Positions 40,299-49,323 of a DNA stretch of 62,445 nucleotides are shown piece by piece. The translations under genes were made by a program, and so were the position numbers. Numbering within the stretch: the stretch's first letter is position 1; each line of letters starts with the position of its first letter. The DNA comes from an uncultured Porphyromonadaceae bacterium (GTDB lineage Bacteria > Bacteroidota > Bacteroidia > Bacteroidales > Muribaculaceae), in the NCBI GenBank assembly GCA_947178305.1, contig CAMWXV010000003.1, positions 1 to 62,445 of the forward strand, in the 5' to 3' direction. Below the pieces are notes generated by a model, which was not told the DNA's origin, made no database searches, and saw nothing but the letters and a program-made list of their open reading frames with translations.

Positions 40299-42716
40299 AT
40301 GAATCTTTCACATTTCTTTGTTGCAACACTTATACTTTCAAGCTGCTTGACTCTGTCAGCCCGTGACATATTATGGTTTGACACCCCTCCAACAGTGAAG
40401 ATTGAAAAGCCGTGGCAGATACACGATATGAGCAGAGACTACAGCAATCCCGACACCATATGGGAGCGCCAGTCATTCCCCATAGGCAATGGAGCTTTCG
40501 GTGCGTCTATCACAGGAGAAGTGGCTCGTGAAAGAGTGATACTCAACGAAAAATCATTGTGGCGCGGAGGTCCGGCAACCGGTGTTGAACGATACTGGGA
40601 TATGAACCGCGATGTTGCCCCATCTGTAATAGAAATCACTCGTCAACTGCTACGCCACGGCAATTATCAAACAGCCGACAGTATCATCTCAGCTGAATTC
40701 CGAGGTAAAACCGACTACACAGCAGATGTGTTCGGTTCGTTTACCGTACTTGGAGAAGCATATGTCAACACAGGTTTATCGGAGAAAAAGGTCAAGAATT
40801 ATTGTCGCGAACTAGCTTTGGACAGCGCTTATGTAGCTGTTAGTTTCAATATTGGCAAGAACAAATATAGTCGCACATATTTTGCTTCTTATCCCGACAG
40901 CGTGCAGGTGTGGCGTTACACCAGCTCAAAAGCTAAACAAGATCTCACATTCACATTTTCCACTCCACAGCAACTGCAAAACGTGACAGCCGAAAATGGC
41001 GGACTACTATGGCAAGGCAAACTTGAAAACAACGGCATGCGCTGGGCCTTACGAGTCATGGCACGAGCCATTGGTGGAGGCAATGTCTCATCCAATCCTG
41101 CCACAGGTGAAATCAAGGTGACAGGAGCCAAAGACGTGGAGTTCATATTGGCCGCAGCCACTGACTATGCCGTCAATTACAATCCTGATTTTTCTGACCC
41201 AAATGCATATGTTGGAGCAAATCCCGTTCCGGTTGTGAACAACCGCATAGAAGCCGCTTCGCACCTTTCGTGGCCACAGCTTTACAACAACCATTTCAAC
41301 GACTTCAACTCCCTGTATAGCAGAGTAGAACTACAACTGAACCCGGAAGATGAAATATGCACACTCTCCACACCGAAACGGCTGGCTCTTTACCGCAACG
41401 GCAACTCAGATGTGAATCTGGAGCAAACATATTTCAATTTCGGCCGTTACCTGCTTATAGCCTCATCGCGTCCCGGCTCGTTACCGGCCAACCTGCAAGG
41501 ATTGTGGCACAACAATGTGGACGGACCCTGGCATATGGACTACCACAACAATATTAATCTACAGATGAACTATTGGCCAGCCACATCCACCAACCTGCTT
41601 GAATGCATGGAACCATTTGTAGAATATGTGCGTAGCCTCGTAGTACCCGGACGTGTAACGGCGCAAAAATATTACAAGGCTCGCGGGTGGACAGCCGAGG
41701 TAAGCACAAATGTATTCGGCTTCACAGCGCCGCTGTCATCGCCGGACATGTCATGGAACTATAACCCAACCGCAGGCCCTTGGCTCGCTGCTCAAGTTTG
41801 GGACTACTATGATTTCTCACGCAACAAAGATTGGTTGCGTGAAAAAGGGTACCCACTAATCAAAGAAAGTGCCGATTTTGCCGTAGATCTGTTATGTAAG
41901 GACGGAGACGGATACTATGTCTCGGCTCCTTCTTATTCGCCGGAGCACGGCACCGCCGATATGGGCACCACCTATGCAAATGCCGTAACACGCGAAATTC
42001 TTAATGCAGCCATATCTGCAGCCAAGACACTTGACACCGACTCGAACAAAATTGAAGAATGGCAAAGTTACCTAAAACGTATGATGCCATATCAGATTGG
42101 ACACTTGGGACAACTGCAAGAGTGGAGTCGCGACATTGACGATCCTAACGACAAACATCGCCATACCAACCATCTGTTCGGTTTGCATCCCGGATCCTCA
42201 CTGGATGTAAAGAGAATGCCCGCGTTGGCCAATGCAGCCAAACGCACCCTTGACCAACGCGGAGACGAGGCCACAGGGTGGTCCATGGGATGGAAACTGA
42301 ACCATTGGGCACGCCTTCTTGACGGCAACCATGCCCACACACTCCTACGCAATCTCCTTAGCCAAGGCACAGCCACAAATATGTGGGACATGCACCCGCC
42401 ATTTCAAATAGACGGCAACTTCGGTGGCACTGCAGGTATCGCCGAAATGCTGCTCCAAAGCCACAACAGCCGTATAATGCTACTCCCAGCCCTTCCCGAT
42501 GAATGGATTGACGGAAATGTATCGGGACTGCGTGCCCGCGGAGGTTTTGAGGTAAGCATCAATTGGCATGACGGCACATTAATCAATGCCGAAATCCGCT
42601 CACTCAAAGGAGAACCGTGCCATGTAGTTTACGGTGGGTTGGAAACAACTTTCGCTACTGTAGCCGGCAACACTTATACCATCACTCCACAAAATGGTTC
42701 GCTGACAGTTAAATGA
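40299..42716 (+). CDS. Glycoside hydrolase family 95 (alpha-L-fucosidase type)
   Basis: Exported GH95 enzyme of 805 residues; family members cleave alpha-1,2-fucosyl (some alpha-L-galactosyl) residues of host glycans or plant polymers by inversion. Catalytic landmarks of Bifidobacterium AfcA-type enzymes are all visible: the two Asn in [14 protein letters not shown] (about residue 415), Glu in [12 protein letters not shown] (about 549) and Asp in [16 protein letters not shown] (about 705). The N-terminus is a signal peptide; LSSC could be a lipobox, so it may be either periplasmic or lipid-anchored. No SusC/SusD pair is nearby. Its stop overlaps the next start by 4 nt. Confidence 0.94.
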   Translation: MNLSHFFVATLILSSCLTLSARDILWFDTPPTVKIEKPWQIHDMSRDYSNPDTIWERQSFPIGNGAFGASITGEVARERVILNEKSLWRGGPATGVERYWDMNRDVAPSVIEITRQLLRHGNYQTADSIISAEFRGKTDYTADVFGSFTVLGEAYVNTGLSEKKVKNYCRELALDSAYVAVSFNIGKNKYSRTYFASYPDSVQVWRYTSSKAKQDLTFTFSTPQQLQNVTAENGGLLWQGKLENNGMRWALRVMARAIGGGNVSSNPATGEIKVTGAKDVEFILAAATDYAVNYNPDFSDPNAYVGANPVPVVNNRIEAASHLSWPQLYNNHFNDFNSLYSRVELQLNPEDEICTLSTPKRLALYRNGNSDVNLEQTYFNFGRYLLIASSRPGSLPANLQGLWHNNVDGPWHMDYHNNINLQMNYWPATSTNLLECMEPFVEYVRSLVVPGRVTAQKYYKARGWTAEVSTNVFGFTAPLSSPDMSWNYNPTAGPWLAAQVWDYYDFSRNKDWLREKGYPLIKESADFAVDLLCKDGDGYYVSAPSYSPEHGTADMGTTYANAVTREILNAAISAAKTLDTDSNKIEEWQSYLKRMMPYQIGHLGQLQEWSRDIDDPNDKHRHTNHLFGLHPGSSLDVKRMPALANAAKRTLDQRGDEATGWSMGWKLNHWARLLDGNHAHTLLRNLLSQGTATNMWDMHPPFQIDGNFGGTAGIAEMLLQSHNSRIMLLPALPDEWIDGNVSGLRARGGFEVSINWHDGTLINAEIRSLKGEPCHVVYGGLETTFATVAGNTYTITPQNGSLTVK

Positions 42717-43756
42717 GCCGCCTCTTACTATACAATCCTGAAAACGATCTGGCTCTCGCGTCAAACGCCTTAAGCTATACACCAACCATGGCGGCCAAAG
42801 CCATGCGACAAAGTGGCGTACTGTTACCTCTATGGTGGAGCGAAGCTGACGATGAGGTTATCGTGCCAACAGACCTGATACCTCAGGCAGAATCCATGTG
42901 CCAAAAATGGAATCTACTTGGGAAACCTGTCTCTGTCACAACCGCTGATTGCGCTATGCCATGGGGATGGAGCAGGTCTACAAAGCGCGAACTGCAATCT
43001 CTCGGTATCAAAAATCTGCCAACAGACGAGCAAGTGCAAACAATTCGCAATCTATCGCACCGTCGCACATCCATAGAACTCCTTGAAATGCTTGGCACAG
43101 ATGAAAATATGCTACCAAAAGAGCATCACAATATTGACGATGCACTTTGTGCCATTGACAATATGGGTGATACCGTTCTGAAGATGCCGTGGAGCGGAAG
43201 CGGAAGAGGTGTATTTCACTCCAACCATATTTCACGCACCATGCTTGAAAAAACGGTTCAAGACGTGATCAATCGCCAAGGAAGCATTATTCTTGAACAT
43301 GAATTACGCAAAAAACGTGACTTTGCCACTCTATATTACTCCGATGGCAAAAGCGTGACTTATCGTGGGCTATCACTGTTCATCACCGACAACCATGGGC
43401 ATTATCAAGGCAACCACCTCATGCCACAACCACTGCTCACAGAGAATCTTGGCGTAGATATAACAGAACTTGCCGAACGCGTGGCCAAGCATCTTACATC
43501 AATAATAGCCCCTCACTATCAAGGATGGCTCGGTGTGGACATGATGCTTTACTACGACCATAACGGCAACACAGCCATTTGGCCATGCATAGAAATCAAT
43601 CTCCGCCTAACCATGGGGGTATTGGCTCTGTATTGCGCCAAACATATAAACACTACAGGAAAACTGTTAGTAACCAAACAACCGGTCAGCACGGAATGTA
43701 TCAATCTTTCACCGGCTTCAAGTCCTATACATTATGTGATTATTATTGACAAATGA
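42713..43756 (+). CDS. ATP-grasp-like conserved protein of unknown function
   Basis: Cytoplasmic protein of 347 residues beginning [20 protein letters not shown], a start found in conserved Bacteroidota proteins of unknown function. Features compatible with an ATP-grasp fold are a glycine-rich loop ([13 protein letters not shown], about 160), [10 protein letters not shown], and a metal/ATP-binding end ([11 protein letters not shown], then [10 protein letters not shown] with Glu-x-Asn). It overlaps GH95 by ATGA and is thus translationally coupled. A ligase function is inference from fold; the substrate is unknown. It ends 1 nt from the oppositely oriented maf stop codon. Confidence 0.7.
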   Translation: MSRLLLYNPENDLALASNALSYTPTMAAKAMRQSGVLLPLWWSEADDEVIVPTDLIPQAESMCQKWNLLGKPVSVTTADCAMPWGWSRSTKRELQSLGIKNLPTDEQVQTIRNLSHRRTSIELLEMLGTDENMLPKEHHNIDDALCAIDNMGDTVLKMPWSGSGRGVFHSNHISRTMLEKTVQDVINRQGSIILEHELRKKRDFATLYYSDGKSVTYRGLSLFITDNHGHYQGNHLMPQPLLTENLGVDITELAERVAKHLTSIIAPHYQGWLGVDMMLYYDHNGNTAIWPCIEINLRLTMGVLALYCAKHINTTGKLLVTKQPVSTECINLSPASSPIHYVIIIDK

Positions 43757-43757
43757 A

Positions 43758-44354
43758 TCACACCTTTTGTGCCAGAAGTTGATAGAGGCGATGTGTAGGC
43801 AACCCCATTACATTGTAAAACGATCCTTGAATAGAGCTGATACCTATGCACCCTATCCATTCCTGAATACCGTAGGCTCCAGCCTTGTCCATTGGACGGT
43901 AACGCTCAACATAATAATCAATCTCCGAATCCGTCAACGATGCAAAGGTCACTTGCGTAGACACACTGATAGTGCTTATTTCTCTCAAATCAGCACATAC
44001 ACTCACACCGGTCACCACTTGATGTGTACTACCCGACAGCATACGAAGCATTTTGACTGCATCCTCTTTTGACACAGGCTTGCCAAGCACCCTGCCTTGC
44101 GCTATCACAACAGTATCGGCAGTTATAACCAATTGACCGGACTGCATCAAGTTATCGCGATAATGACGAGCTTTGAGTTCTGACAGATACGGAGCCACAT
44201 CTTCCGGAGCCAAGTGTTCAGGATATGTTTCATCCACATCCACACTGCGCACATCAAATTCCACACCCATCATTGCAAGCAACTCGCGTCTGCGAGGCGA
44301 ACCGCTCGCCAACACCACGGAATATTTTTTAAGATTTTCCAAAGGATTTTCCAT
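43758..44354 (-). CDS. maf: Maf family nucleotide pyrophosphatase
   Basis: Maf-like NTP pyrophosphatase of 198 residues, hydrolysing dTTP/UTP or modified nucleotides for housecleaning. VVLASGSPRRRELLAMMGVE is the diagnostic N-terminus; ADTVVIAQGRVLGKP contains the catalytic Asp, and GAYGIQEWIGCIGISSIQGS closes the fold. The ATG at 44354 shares bases with the kdsC-like stop (TGATG); the track's ATG at 44360 adds two residues. Conserved neighbour of the kdsC-like and DUF2520 genes in Bacteroidota. Confidence 0.95.
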   Translation of the reverse strand: MENPLENLKKYSVVLASGSPRRRELLAMMGVEFDVRSVDVDETYPEHLAPEDVAPYLSELKARHYRDNLMQSGQLVITADTVVIAQGRVLGKPVSKEDAVKMLRMLSGSTHQVVTGVSVCADLREISTISVSTQVTFASLTDSEIDYYVERYRPMDKAGAYGIQEWIGCIGISSIQGSFYNVMGLPTHRLYQLLAQKV

Positions 44355-44878
44355 CACCATCCAAAAGCTTTTTCATCAAGCACCCACAAACCCTTGGCAC
44401 GCAGTATCTGCTCCAACAAATCGCGAGCTACCCCATAACCACCATTGACCGGACTTATATAGTTGGCAATCTGCCTTATGTCCCAAGCAGCATCAGCAGG
44501 AGCCACTCGCAGACCCACCATGCGCATCGGTTCAAAATCAGGCACATCATCACCCACATAAGCCACGTTCTCAGCTTCAAGACCTTGCTTTCTCATCCAC
44601 TCTTCCAGCACAGGAGCCTTGTGCCCTGCTCCTGTGAATATATCCGTGATACCAAGCGCGCCATAACGAATGCGCACCGCTTCAGTAGCCGCGCCTGTTA
44701 TTATGGCGAGCTTAAGACCACACTTCACCGCCAGCTGCAAAGCATAACCGTCCTTGATATTGGCCATACGGCGCGGAACTCCATCACTGCCCATAGGGAT
44801 AGTTGACGGCGACAAAACTCCGTCTACATCAAACACTACGGCCTTTATCAGCTTCAAATCATAGTTTATCGAGCTCAT
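44354..44878 (-). CDS. kdsC: KdsC-like HAD phosphatase (3-deoxy-D-manno-octulosonate 8-phosphate phosphatase)
   Basis: HAD-superfamily C0-type phosphatase of 174 residues. FDVDGVLSPSTIPMG carries the nucleophile Asp, IKDGYALQLAVKCGLKLAII and TGA the second motif, and YVGDDVPDFEPM the metal-binding Asp pair. The likely reaction is removal of phosphate from KDO-8-P in lipopolysaccharide synthesis; a related nonulosonate phosphatase cannot be excluded. It overlaps DUF2520 by 20 nt and maf by 1-7 nt. Confidence 0.88.
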   Translation of the reverse strand: MSSINYDLKLIKAVVFDVDGVLSPSTIPMGSDGVPRRMANIKDGYALQLAVKCGLKLAIITGAATEAVRIRYGALGITDIFTGAGHKAPVLEEWMRKQGLEAENVAYVGDDVPDFEPMRMVGLRVAPADAAWDIRQIANYISPVNGGYGVARDLLEQILRAKGLWVLDEKAFGW

Positions 44879-45674
44879 ACTGATTCATTATTCGTTGTGA
44901 CAAATAATCATACAAAGCAGCATCTGCCGATGACAACATACCTTTATGACGCTCCATCACCGCAGTGTCTCCACGACGCGCCGGACCGGTCTGCGCCAAT
45001 TTGGGAGCCACAGTCATAGCCTTGCGCAATGTCTCTTTAAGCAACGGTTCCAAATATGTGATGTCAAGTCCCGGATGAACCTTCAAAATATCATCGGCCA
45101 CAGCCCAAAGATGGTTTGTGAAGTTACATGCAAAAACGGCCGCGCAATGTAGTCGGCCACGTAACGCACTGTCGGCATACTCCACACTCTTGGTCACCGT
45201 CTCGGCCAATTCTCGGATAAGCCCCGAAGTACGACTGTTGCTACCCTCCACAAACAATGGCACACAATCCATGCTCACATCCACACCTTTGGAGAATGTT
45301 TGCAACGGATACAACACACCATAGTTTGGTGACAATGAAGCAAGAGCCTCAGCCGGCACACCGCCCGAAGTATGCATCCATACCGAATCATTATGTGGAA
45401 ATTGCTTTACGATAGTTGGTATGGCATCATCTTTCACAGACACCAAATAAACATCTGCCTCAACAGTCACCTGATCAATAGAGTCAACAGCCCTGGCACA
45501 AAGCAATCTACCAGCCAAAAATGCTGCATGGTCAATATTGGGGCTATACACCTGATGCCATTCAACCTTGCCGCCACGTTCCAATGCCGGTGCAAGAGCA
45601 GAAGCAACCGCCCCGCTACCAATCAACACACCGCGCAACGGAGTGTTTACTCTTGATGCTGTTGTGGGTTCCAT
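44859..45674 (-). CDS. Rossmann / DUF2520 domain oxidoreductase-like protein
   Basis: Protein of 271 residues with an N-terminal Rossmann motif (GVLIGSGAVASALAPALERG) and a C-terminal helical DUF2520 domain (FACNFTNHLWAVADDILKVH). The architecture resembles ketopantoate-reductase/F420-type NADP proteins, but the reaction is unknown. The start at 45674 (MEPTTASRVNTPLRG) overlaps the nitroreductase by 28 nt; an earlier ATG at 45698 is less likely. The cluster DUF2520-kdsC-maf recurs in Bacteroidota. Confidence 0.85.
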   Translation of the reverse strand: MEPTTASRVNTPLRGVLIGSGAVASALAPALERGGKVEWHQVYSPNIDHAAFLAGRLLCARAVDSIDQVTVEADVYLVSVKDDAIPTIVKQFPHNDSVWMHTSGGVPAEALASLSPNYGVLYPLQTFSKGVDVSMDCVPLFVEGSNSRTSGLIRELAETVTKSVEYADSALRGRLHCAAVFACNFTNHLWAVADDILKVHPGLDITYLEPLLKETLRKAMTVAPKLAQTGPARRGDTAVMERHKGMLSSADAALYDYLSQRIMNQYELDKL

Positions 45675-46195
45675 GAGCCGATATGAACCTTTTCCCAAAG
45701 TAATTTGTCAGGATTTGCCGGTTTACGCTCCTCATCTTTATGTCCGAAAGTCACGATACACAACACCGACATAGTTTCGGGAATACCCAATAGCTGCTGA
45801 ACATATTCCTCGCTCGGAATACCATCGGCCGTAAATCGTCCACGCACCTGAATCCAACATGATCCAAGCCCCAAATCAGCAGCCTGCAGTTGCATGAAAG
45901 CTGCTGCGATAGAACAATCTTCAACCCAAGGGTCGGTAGCTGTGCTGTCTCCGCACACCACCACTGCCATAGAACAACCTTTTACAGGAAGTGCCCCAGC
46001 CGGTTTGCATTCAGCAAGACGCTGCAACATTGACGGTTCATCCACAGCCACAAACTGCCAGGCACGAGAATTCTTGGATGTTGGCGACAACAATGCCGCT
46101 TCAAATATAAGTTTCACATCGTCAGCGTTCAAAGGCTCAGATGTGTAACGACGAATGGAGCGACGCTCCAACAACAATTGATGCAAATCAGTCAT
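45647..46195 (-). CDS. Nitroreductase family protein
   Basis: FMN-dependent nitroreductase-fold enzyme of 182 residues. LLLERRSIRRYTSEPLNADD and the ALLSPTSKNSRAWQFVAVDE segment bind FMN, and LQAADLGLGSCWIQVRGRF is the family core. The substrate is not predictable. It begins 3 nt after the HU/SPOR gene and overlaps DUF2520, so it is within one operon. Confidence 0.93.
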   Translation of the reverse strand: MTDLHQLLLERRSIRRYTSEPLNADDVKLIFEAALLSPTSKNSRAWQFVAVDEPSMLQRLAECKPAGALPVKGCSMAVVVCGDSTATDPWVEDCSIAAAFMQLQAADLGLGSCWIQVRGRFTADGIPSEEYVQQLLGIPETMSVLCIVTFGHKDEERKPANPDKLLWEKVHIGSWNPQQHQE

Positions 46196-46198
46196 ATA

Positions 46199-47149
46199 TT
46201 ATTTACAATACACCCACGCGTCAGGATGACGGCGGACAAAATCAGGATTGTTATCCTTATAGCTTGCAGCCTCTTCTGTGGTACGTCCGGCAGACACATA
46301 TACACGATAACGACCGTTACGCTCTAAAATTTTGAGCCCGCTCTCCCCGCTTTGTGCAATATATTTTTCAGCACCGCGACGAGTTTCACAAGAAGCTATC
46401 ACCAAAAAGCATCTTGGCTCTGACACCACTTTGGGTTTCACGGCAAGACTTGTGCTATCTGCAACAGAAGGGAGACAGAATGTAAGAGTGCTGTCTATAG
46501 GAGATGTCAACTCACGAACCAAAGTCTGCGCAGACTTTGGCGCTGAAATTTTTGGTGTCACAACCGAAGCAAAATCCATATTGGAATCGTCCACAAGCAC
46601 CGGAGTGCTCAACAGTGTACCCATGCCAAGCAACGCGACTATAGATGCTGCTACTTTTCCTAACGCAAGAATACGTGAAGCATATGGTATATGCAACTCT
46701 TTTTGCTCCTCTTCCGGTTCGTCAACTCCAACAACTTGAACACCGACAGTGGGCAATCCGATATATGCAGTAGACACTATAGGTGCATCTCTATCAGGTT
46801 CAAACACAATGGCTCCATTATTGGATTTCAGGAACTGCCCGATTCGTGGCATCACAAGTTCTCCCAGCACATCCACACGATGGAAATAGATACTTACCTC
46901 GTTTGCAATCAAGGCAACAGCGGCATCATAGCTAATTCCTTCTCTGCGCGCTATTCCTGAAGCCAACAGACCATCGTTATGCGCCACGTCAGAATTGAAC
47001 GCAAGCACACGAGTTGGGGGCAACAGCTTTGAGCCATCAGCCGACAAACGCGCACCAACGTACTGCGACACAAACGCACCCCAACCTGGCACTATCACAC
47101 ACTCGTGGCACGTAAGAAGGTATCTTATATGTTCGGTTACTGAAATCAC
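46199..47149 (-). CDS. HU-CCDC81-like and SPOR domain protein
   Basis: Protein of 316 residues. The N-terminal part (about 1-120) matches the bacterial HU-CCDC81 repeats (HECVIVPGWGAFVSQYVGAR; FNSDVAHNDGLLASGIARRE). A hydrophobic segment at about 176-195 (ILALGKVAASIVALLGMGTL) probably spans the inner membrane, and the C-terminus is a SPOR-like domain (CFLVIASCETRRGAEKYIAQ ... WVYCK) that would bind denuded peptidoglycan. Predicted to link a cytoplasmic partner to division-site wall. The start is GTG, only 5 nt from a -7 box. Confidence 0.85.
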   Translation of the reverse strand: MISVTEHIRYLLTCHECVIVPGWGAFVSQYVGARLSADGSKLLPPTRVLAFNSDVAHNDGLLASGIARREGISYDAAVALIANEVSIYFHRVDVLGELVMPRIGQFLKSNNGAIVFEPDRDAPIVSTAYIGLPTVGVQVVGVDEPEEEQKELHIPYASRILALGKVAASIVALLGMGTLLSTPVLVDDSNMDFASVVTPKISAPKSAQTLVRELTSPIDSTLTFCLPSVADSTSLAVKPKVVSEPRCFLVIASCETRRGAEKYIAQSGESGLKILERNGRYRVYVSAGRTTEEAASYKDNNPDFVRRHPDAWVYCK

Positions 47150-47154
47150 GGTTA

Positions 47155-47162
47155 CAAATTTA
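47155..47162 (-). promoter_or_regulatory. -7 box of the HU/SPOR gene
   Basis: TAAATTTG on the minus strand, 5 nt before the GTG start; the -33 element is unclear. Confidence 0.5.
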
Positions 47163-47210
47163 CTGATTTTTTAATTAACGCCGATACTGCTGTAACAAGT
47201 TTTTTTAACT

Positions 47211-49139
47211 CTACAAAAACAAATCGGCAAGTTTCTCCGAGCTGATCATACTGATTATCAACAACCCGTCAGGTGTGTAATTTGGAGCGGGCAGCGCAAA
47301 CAAATCTGCCAAAAGCTGCTCACGCTCAGATGCGCTCAATGGCGTACCTGTTCTTACAGCCTCGGCTCGCGCCATACTCAATGCCACCCTGCTGTGCAAT
47401 GCCTCAGCCGAAGCATCTCCCCCATGCTCTGCCGCTTCAAGCATCTGCACAACTGTTTCCACCGGATTGGCATGGCTCAACACCGACGGCACACTGCTTA
47501 TACTCCAGTCGTTATCTCCCAGCGGAGTGAGATCAAACCCTATAGAGGCAAGATCCGACACCAGATCCACCAACAATGCGTTTTGCGAAGCAGTGAGGCG
47601 AAGCACCTCCGGAAAAAGCAGGTTCTGTCCCACAAAACCGTTATTCTGCCACAATTCCATATAACGCTCGTACAACACTTTGACATGAGCACGATGCTGC
47701 TCCACCACCATAACACCACTCTTGGCAGGAGTAAGTATGTAACGGTTCTTAACCTGTATACCGGCTCCATCTCCTGGCTGATATAACGGCTGAGAAGAAT
47801 CCATCTCCGGAAGAGACACATAAGGTTCATCTCCGTTCACAAAATCATTAAGCGCACTACCCCTGATGCCTTCTGTCGCAGAATCTGGCATATCGGAAAC
47901 AACCGACTCTCCGCGTCGCGAAGTAAAATCGGCATACATTTTTTCCCAATCCGGAAGCGACGAGGCTACCCTTCCGACATTTGAGATACCCGACGATGCT
48001 TGTCGCGCAGGTTCAAGGTCATCATCTACCGGCATGTCAAACGGATTATAAGCCGAGTCCAGCTCAATATTGACCGTTGCTTGTGCGGTAGGGTCAAAAA
48101 CAGGAATCTCAGGAGCATCGTCCACATCAAAGTCTATTCCAGGCATAGCATTATAACGCCCCAGCGCCTCTTTTACCGCAGCAATAATTATCTGCCATAT
48201 GGCAGCTTCATTCTCAAATTTTATTTCATTTTTGGTCGGATGGATGTTAACATCAATTGTGTCAGGGTCAACGGTAAAATAAAGAAAATAATTGGGCTGT
48301 TCATCGCTCTTCACAAGCGCTTCGTAACATTGCATCACAGCCTTGTGAAAATAAGGATGACGCATATGGCGTCCGTTGACAAACAGATATTGCAATACAT
48401 TTCGTTTCCTTGCATGCTCAGGCAATCCCACAAACCCATCTATGCGCACTATTGACGTATCAGTATTGACCGGCAACAACTGACGATCCAAAGAATGACC
48501 AAAAAGATCCACAATGCGCTGCTTTAACGCTCCACCACGCATTTTATGGAGTACCGAATCATTATGCACCAAAGAAAAATCTATGGTATGATTCACCAAT
48601 GCCAATCGTTCGAATTCACGTAAGATATTACTTAGTTCCACCGAATCCTTTTTGAGGAATTTACGACGTGCCGGAACATTGAAAAAAAGGTTCTTCACCA
48701 TCATATTGGTTCCAGGTGCACAAGCTTCGGGCTGCTGACTCTCAACCTTGCTTCCGTTAACAATCAAACGAGTGCCAATATCCGAATCTTTTTGCATAGT
48801 GCGCAAATCCACCTGAGCTACCGCCGCAATGGATGCCAATGCCTCACCACGAAACCCCATGGTATGAAGCGAGAACAGATCGGCGGCACTCTGAATCTTG
48901 GAAGTTGCATGACGCTCAAAAGCCATACGCGCATCAGTATCGCTCATCCCCTTGCCATTGTCTACCACTTGCACAAGTGTGCGTCCGGCATCACGAATTA
49001 TAATCTGAATATCGGTTGCCCCGGCATCAACAGCATTCTCCACCAGTTCTTTCACTACCGAAGCTGGTCGCTGAATAACCTCGCCGGCAGCAATTTGATT
49101 GGCCACAGAATCAGGAAGAAGTCTTATAATGTCGCTCAT
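47211..49139 (-). CDS. mutL: DNA mismatch repair protein MutL
   Basis: MutL of 642 residues; GHKL ATPase coupling MutS recognition to repair. N-terminal motifs: LVENAVDAGATDI, VDNGKGMSD, TMGFRGEALASIAAV and VDVNIHPTKNEIKF. The C-terminal dimerisation domain holds VVEQHRAHVKVLYERYMELW at the place of the endonuclease motif DQHA(X)2E(X)4E, but it is degenerate, and the last motif reads PNYTPDG instead of CPHGRP. No MutH is in the window. The track start is 16 codons early; ATG 49139 gives MSDIIRLLPDSVANQIAAGE. It has its own promoter. Confidence 0.96.
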   Translation of the reverse strand: MSDIIRLLPDSVANQIAAGEVIQRPASVVKELVENAVDAGATDIQIIIRDAGRTLVQVVDNGKGMSDTDARMAFERHATSKIQSAADLFSLHTMGFRGEALASIAAVAQVDLRTMQKDSDIGTRLIVNGSKVESQQPEACAPGTNMMVKNLFFNVPARRKFLKKDSVELSNILREFERLALVNHTIDFSLVHNDSVLHKMRGGALKQRIVDLFGHSLDRQLLPVNTDTSIVRIDGFVGLPEHARKRNVLQYLFVNGRHMRHPYFHKAVMQCYEALVKSDEQPNYFLYFTVDPDTIDVNIHPTKNEIKFENEAAIWQIIIAAVKEALGRYNAMPGIDFDVDDAPEIPVFDPTAQATVNIELDSAYNPFDMPVDDDLEPARQASSGISNVGRVASSLPDWEKMYADFTSRRGESVVSDMPDSATEGIRGSALNDFVNGDEPYVSLPEMDSSQPLYQPGDGAGIQVKNRYILTPAKSGVMVVEQHRAHVKVLYERYMELWQNNGFVGQNLLFPEVLRLTASQNALLVDLVSDLASIGFDLTPLGDNDWSISSVPSVLSHANPVETVVQMLEAAEHGGDASAEALHSRVALSMARAEAVRTGTPLSASEREQLLADLFALPAPNYTPDGLLIISMISSEKLADLFL

Positions 49140-49165
49140 AGGAGATAGGTTTGAGTTTAGCAGTG

Positions 49166-49197
49166 CAAAATTACCACCGGTACCCAATTACAGCAAA
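49166..49197 (-). promoter_or_regulatory. Promoter of mutL
   Basis: -33 TTTG (49194-49197), 20 nt, -7 TAATTTTG (49166-49173) on the minus strand. Predicted 5' UTR is about 20 nt. Confidence 0.78.
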
Positions 49198-49202
49198 TCC
49201 TT

Positions 49203-49276
49203 TTATCCACAACACCGACAACGGTTGTCAACAATATGTCAATAACCTGTTGATAACTTTACAACACACCTGATAA
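49203..49276. promoter_or_regulatory. DnaA-box-like array upstream of mutL
   Basis: A perfect DnaA box TTATCCACA (49203-49211) is followed by TGTCAACAA (49226), TGTCAATAA (49237) and TGTTGATAA (49248), each starting 11 bp after the last, and a weaker CTGATAA about two helical turns on. The last two boxes are one mismatch from TGTGNATAA. Lies between addA and mutL just behind the mutL -33 element. Confidence 0.5.
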
Positions 49277-49323
49277 CCAACCACATCAATACGCTTTAAT
49301 CGGCATTTCAAACCTTATACCAA

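Noticed and set aside
40299-43756. Polysaccharide utilisation locus around the GH95 gene
   Set aside because: No SusC/SusD pair, anti-sigma/ECF pair or further glycoside hydrolase is adjacent; a single GH gene with an ATP-grasp-like partner is not a PUL.
49140-49323. Calling this intergenic region oriC
   Set aside because: The DnaA-like boxes are suggestive, but dnaA is absent and there is no strongly AT-rich unwinding stretch. By eye the plus strand remains C>G on both sides, so there is no skew switch. It was therefore kept only as a DnaA-box-like array.
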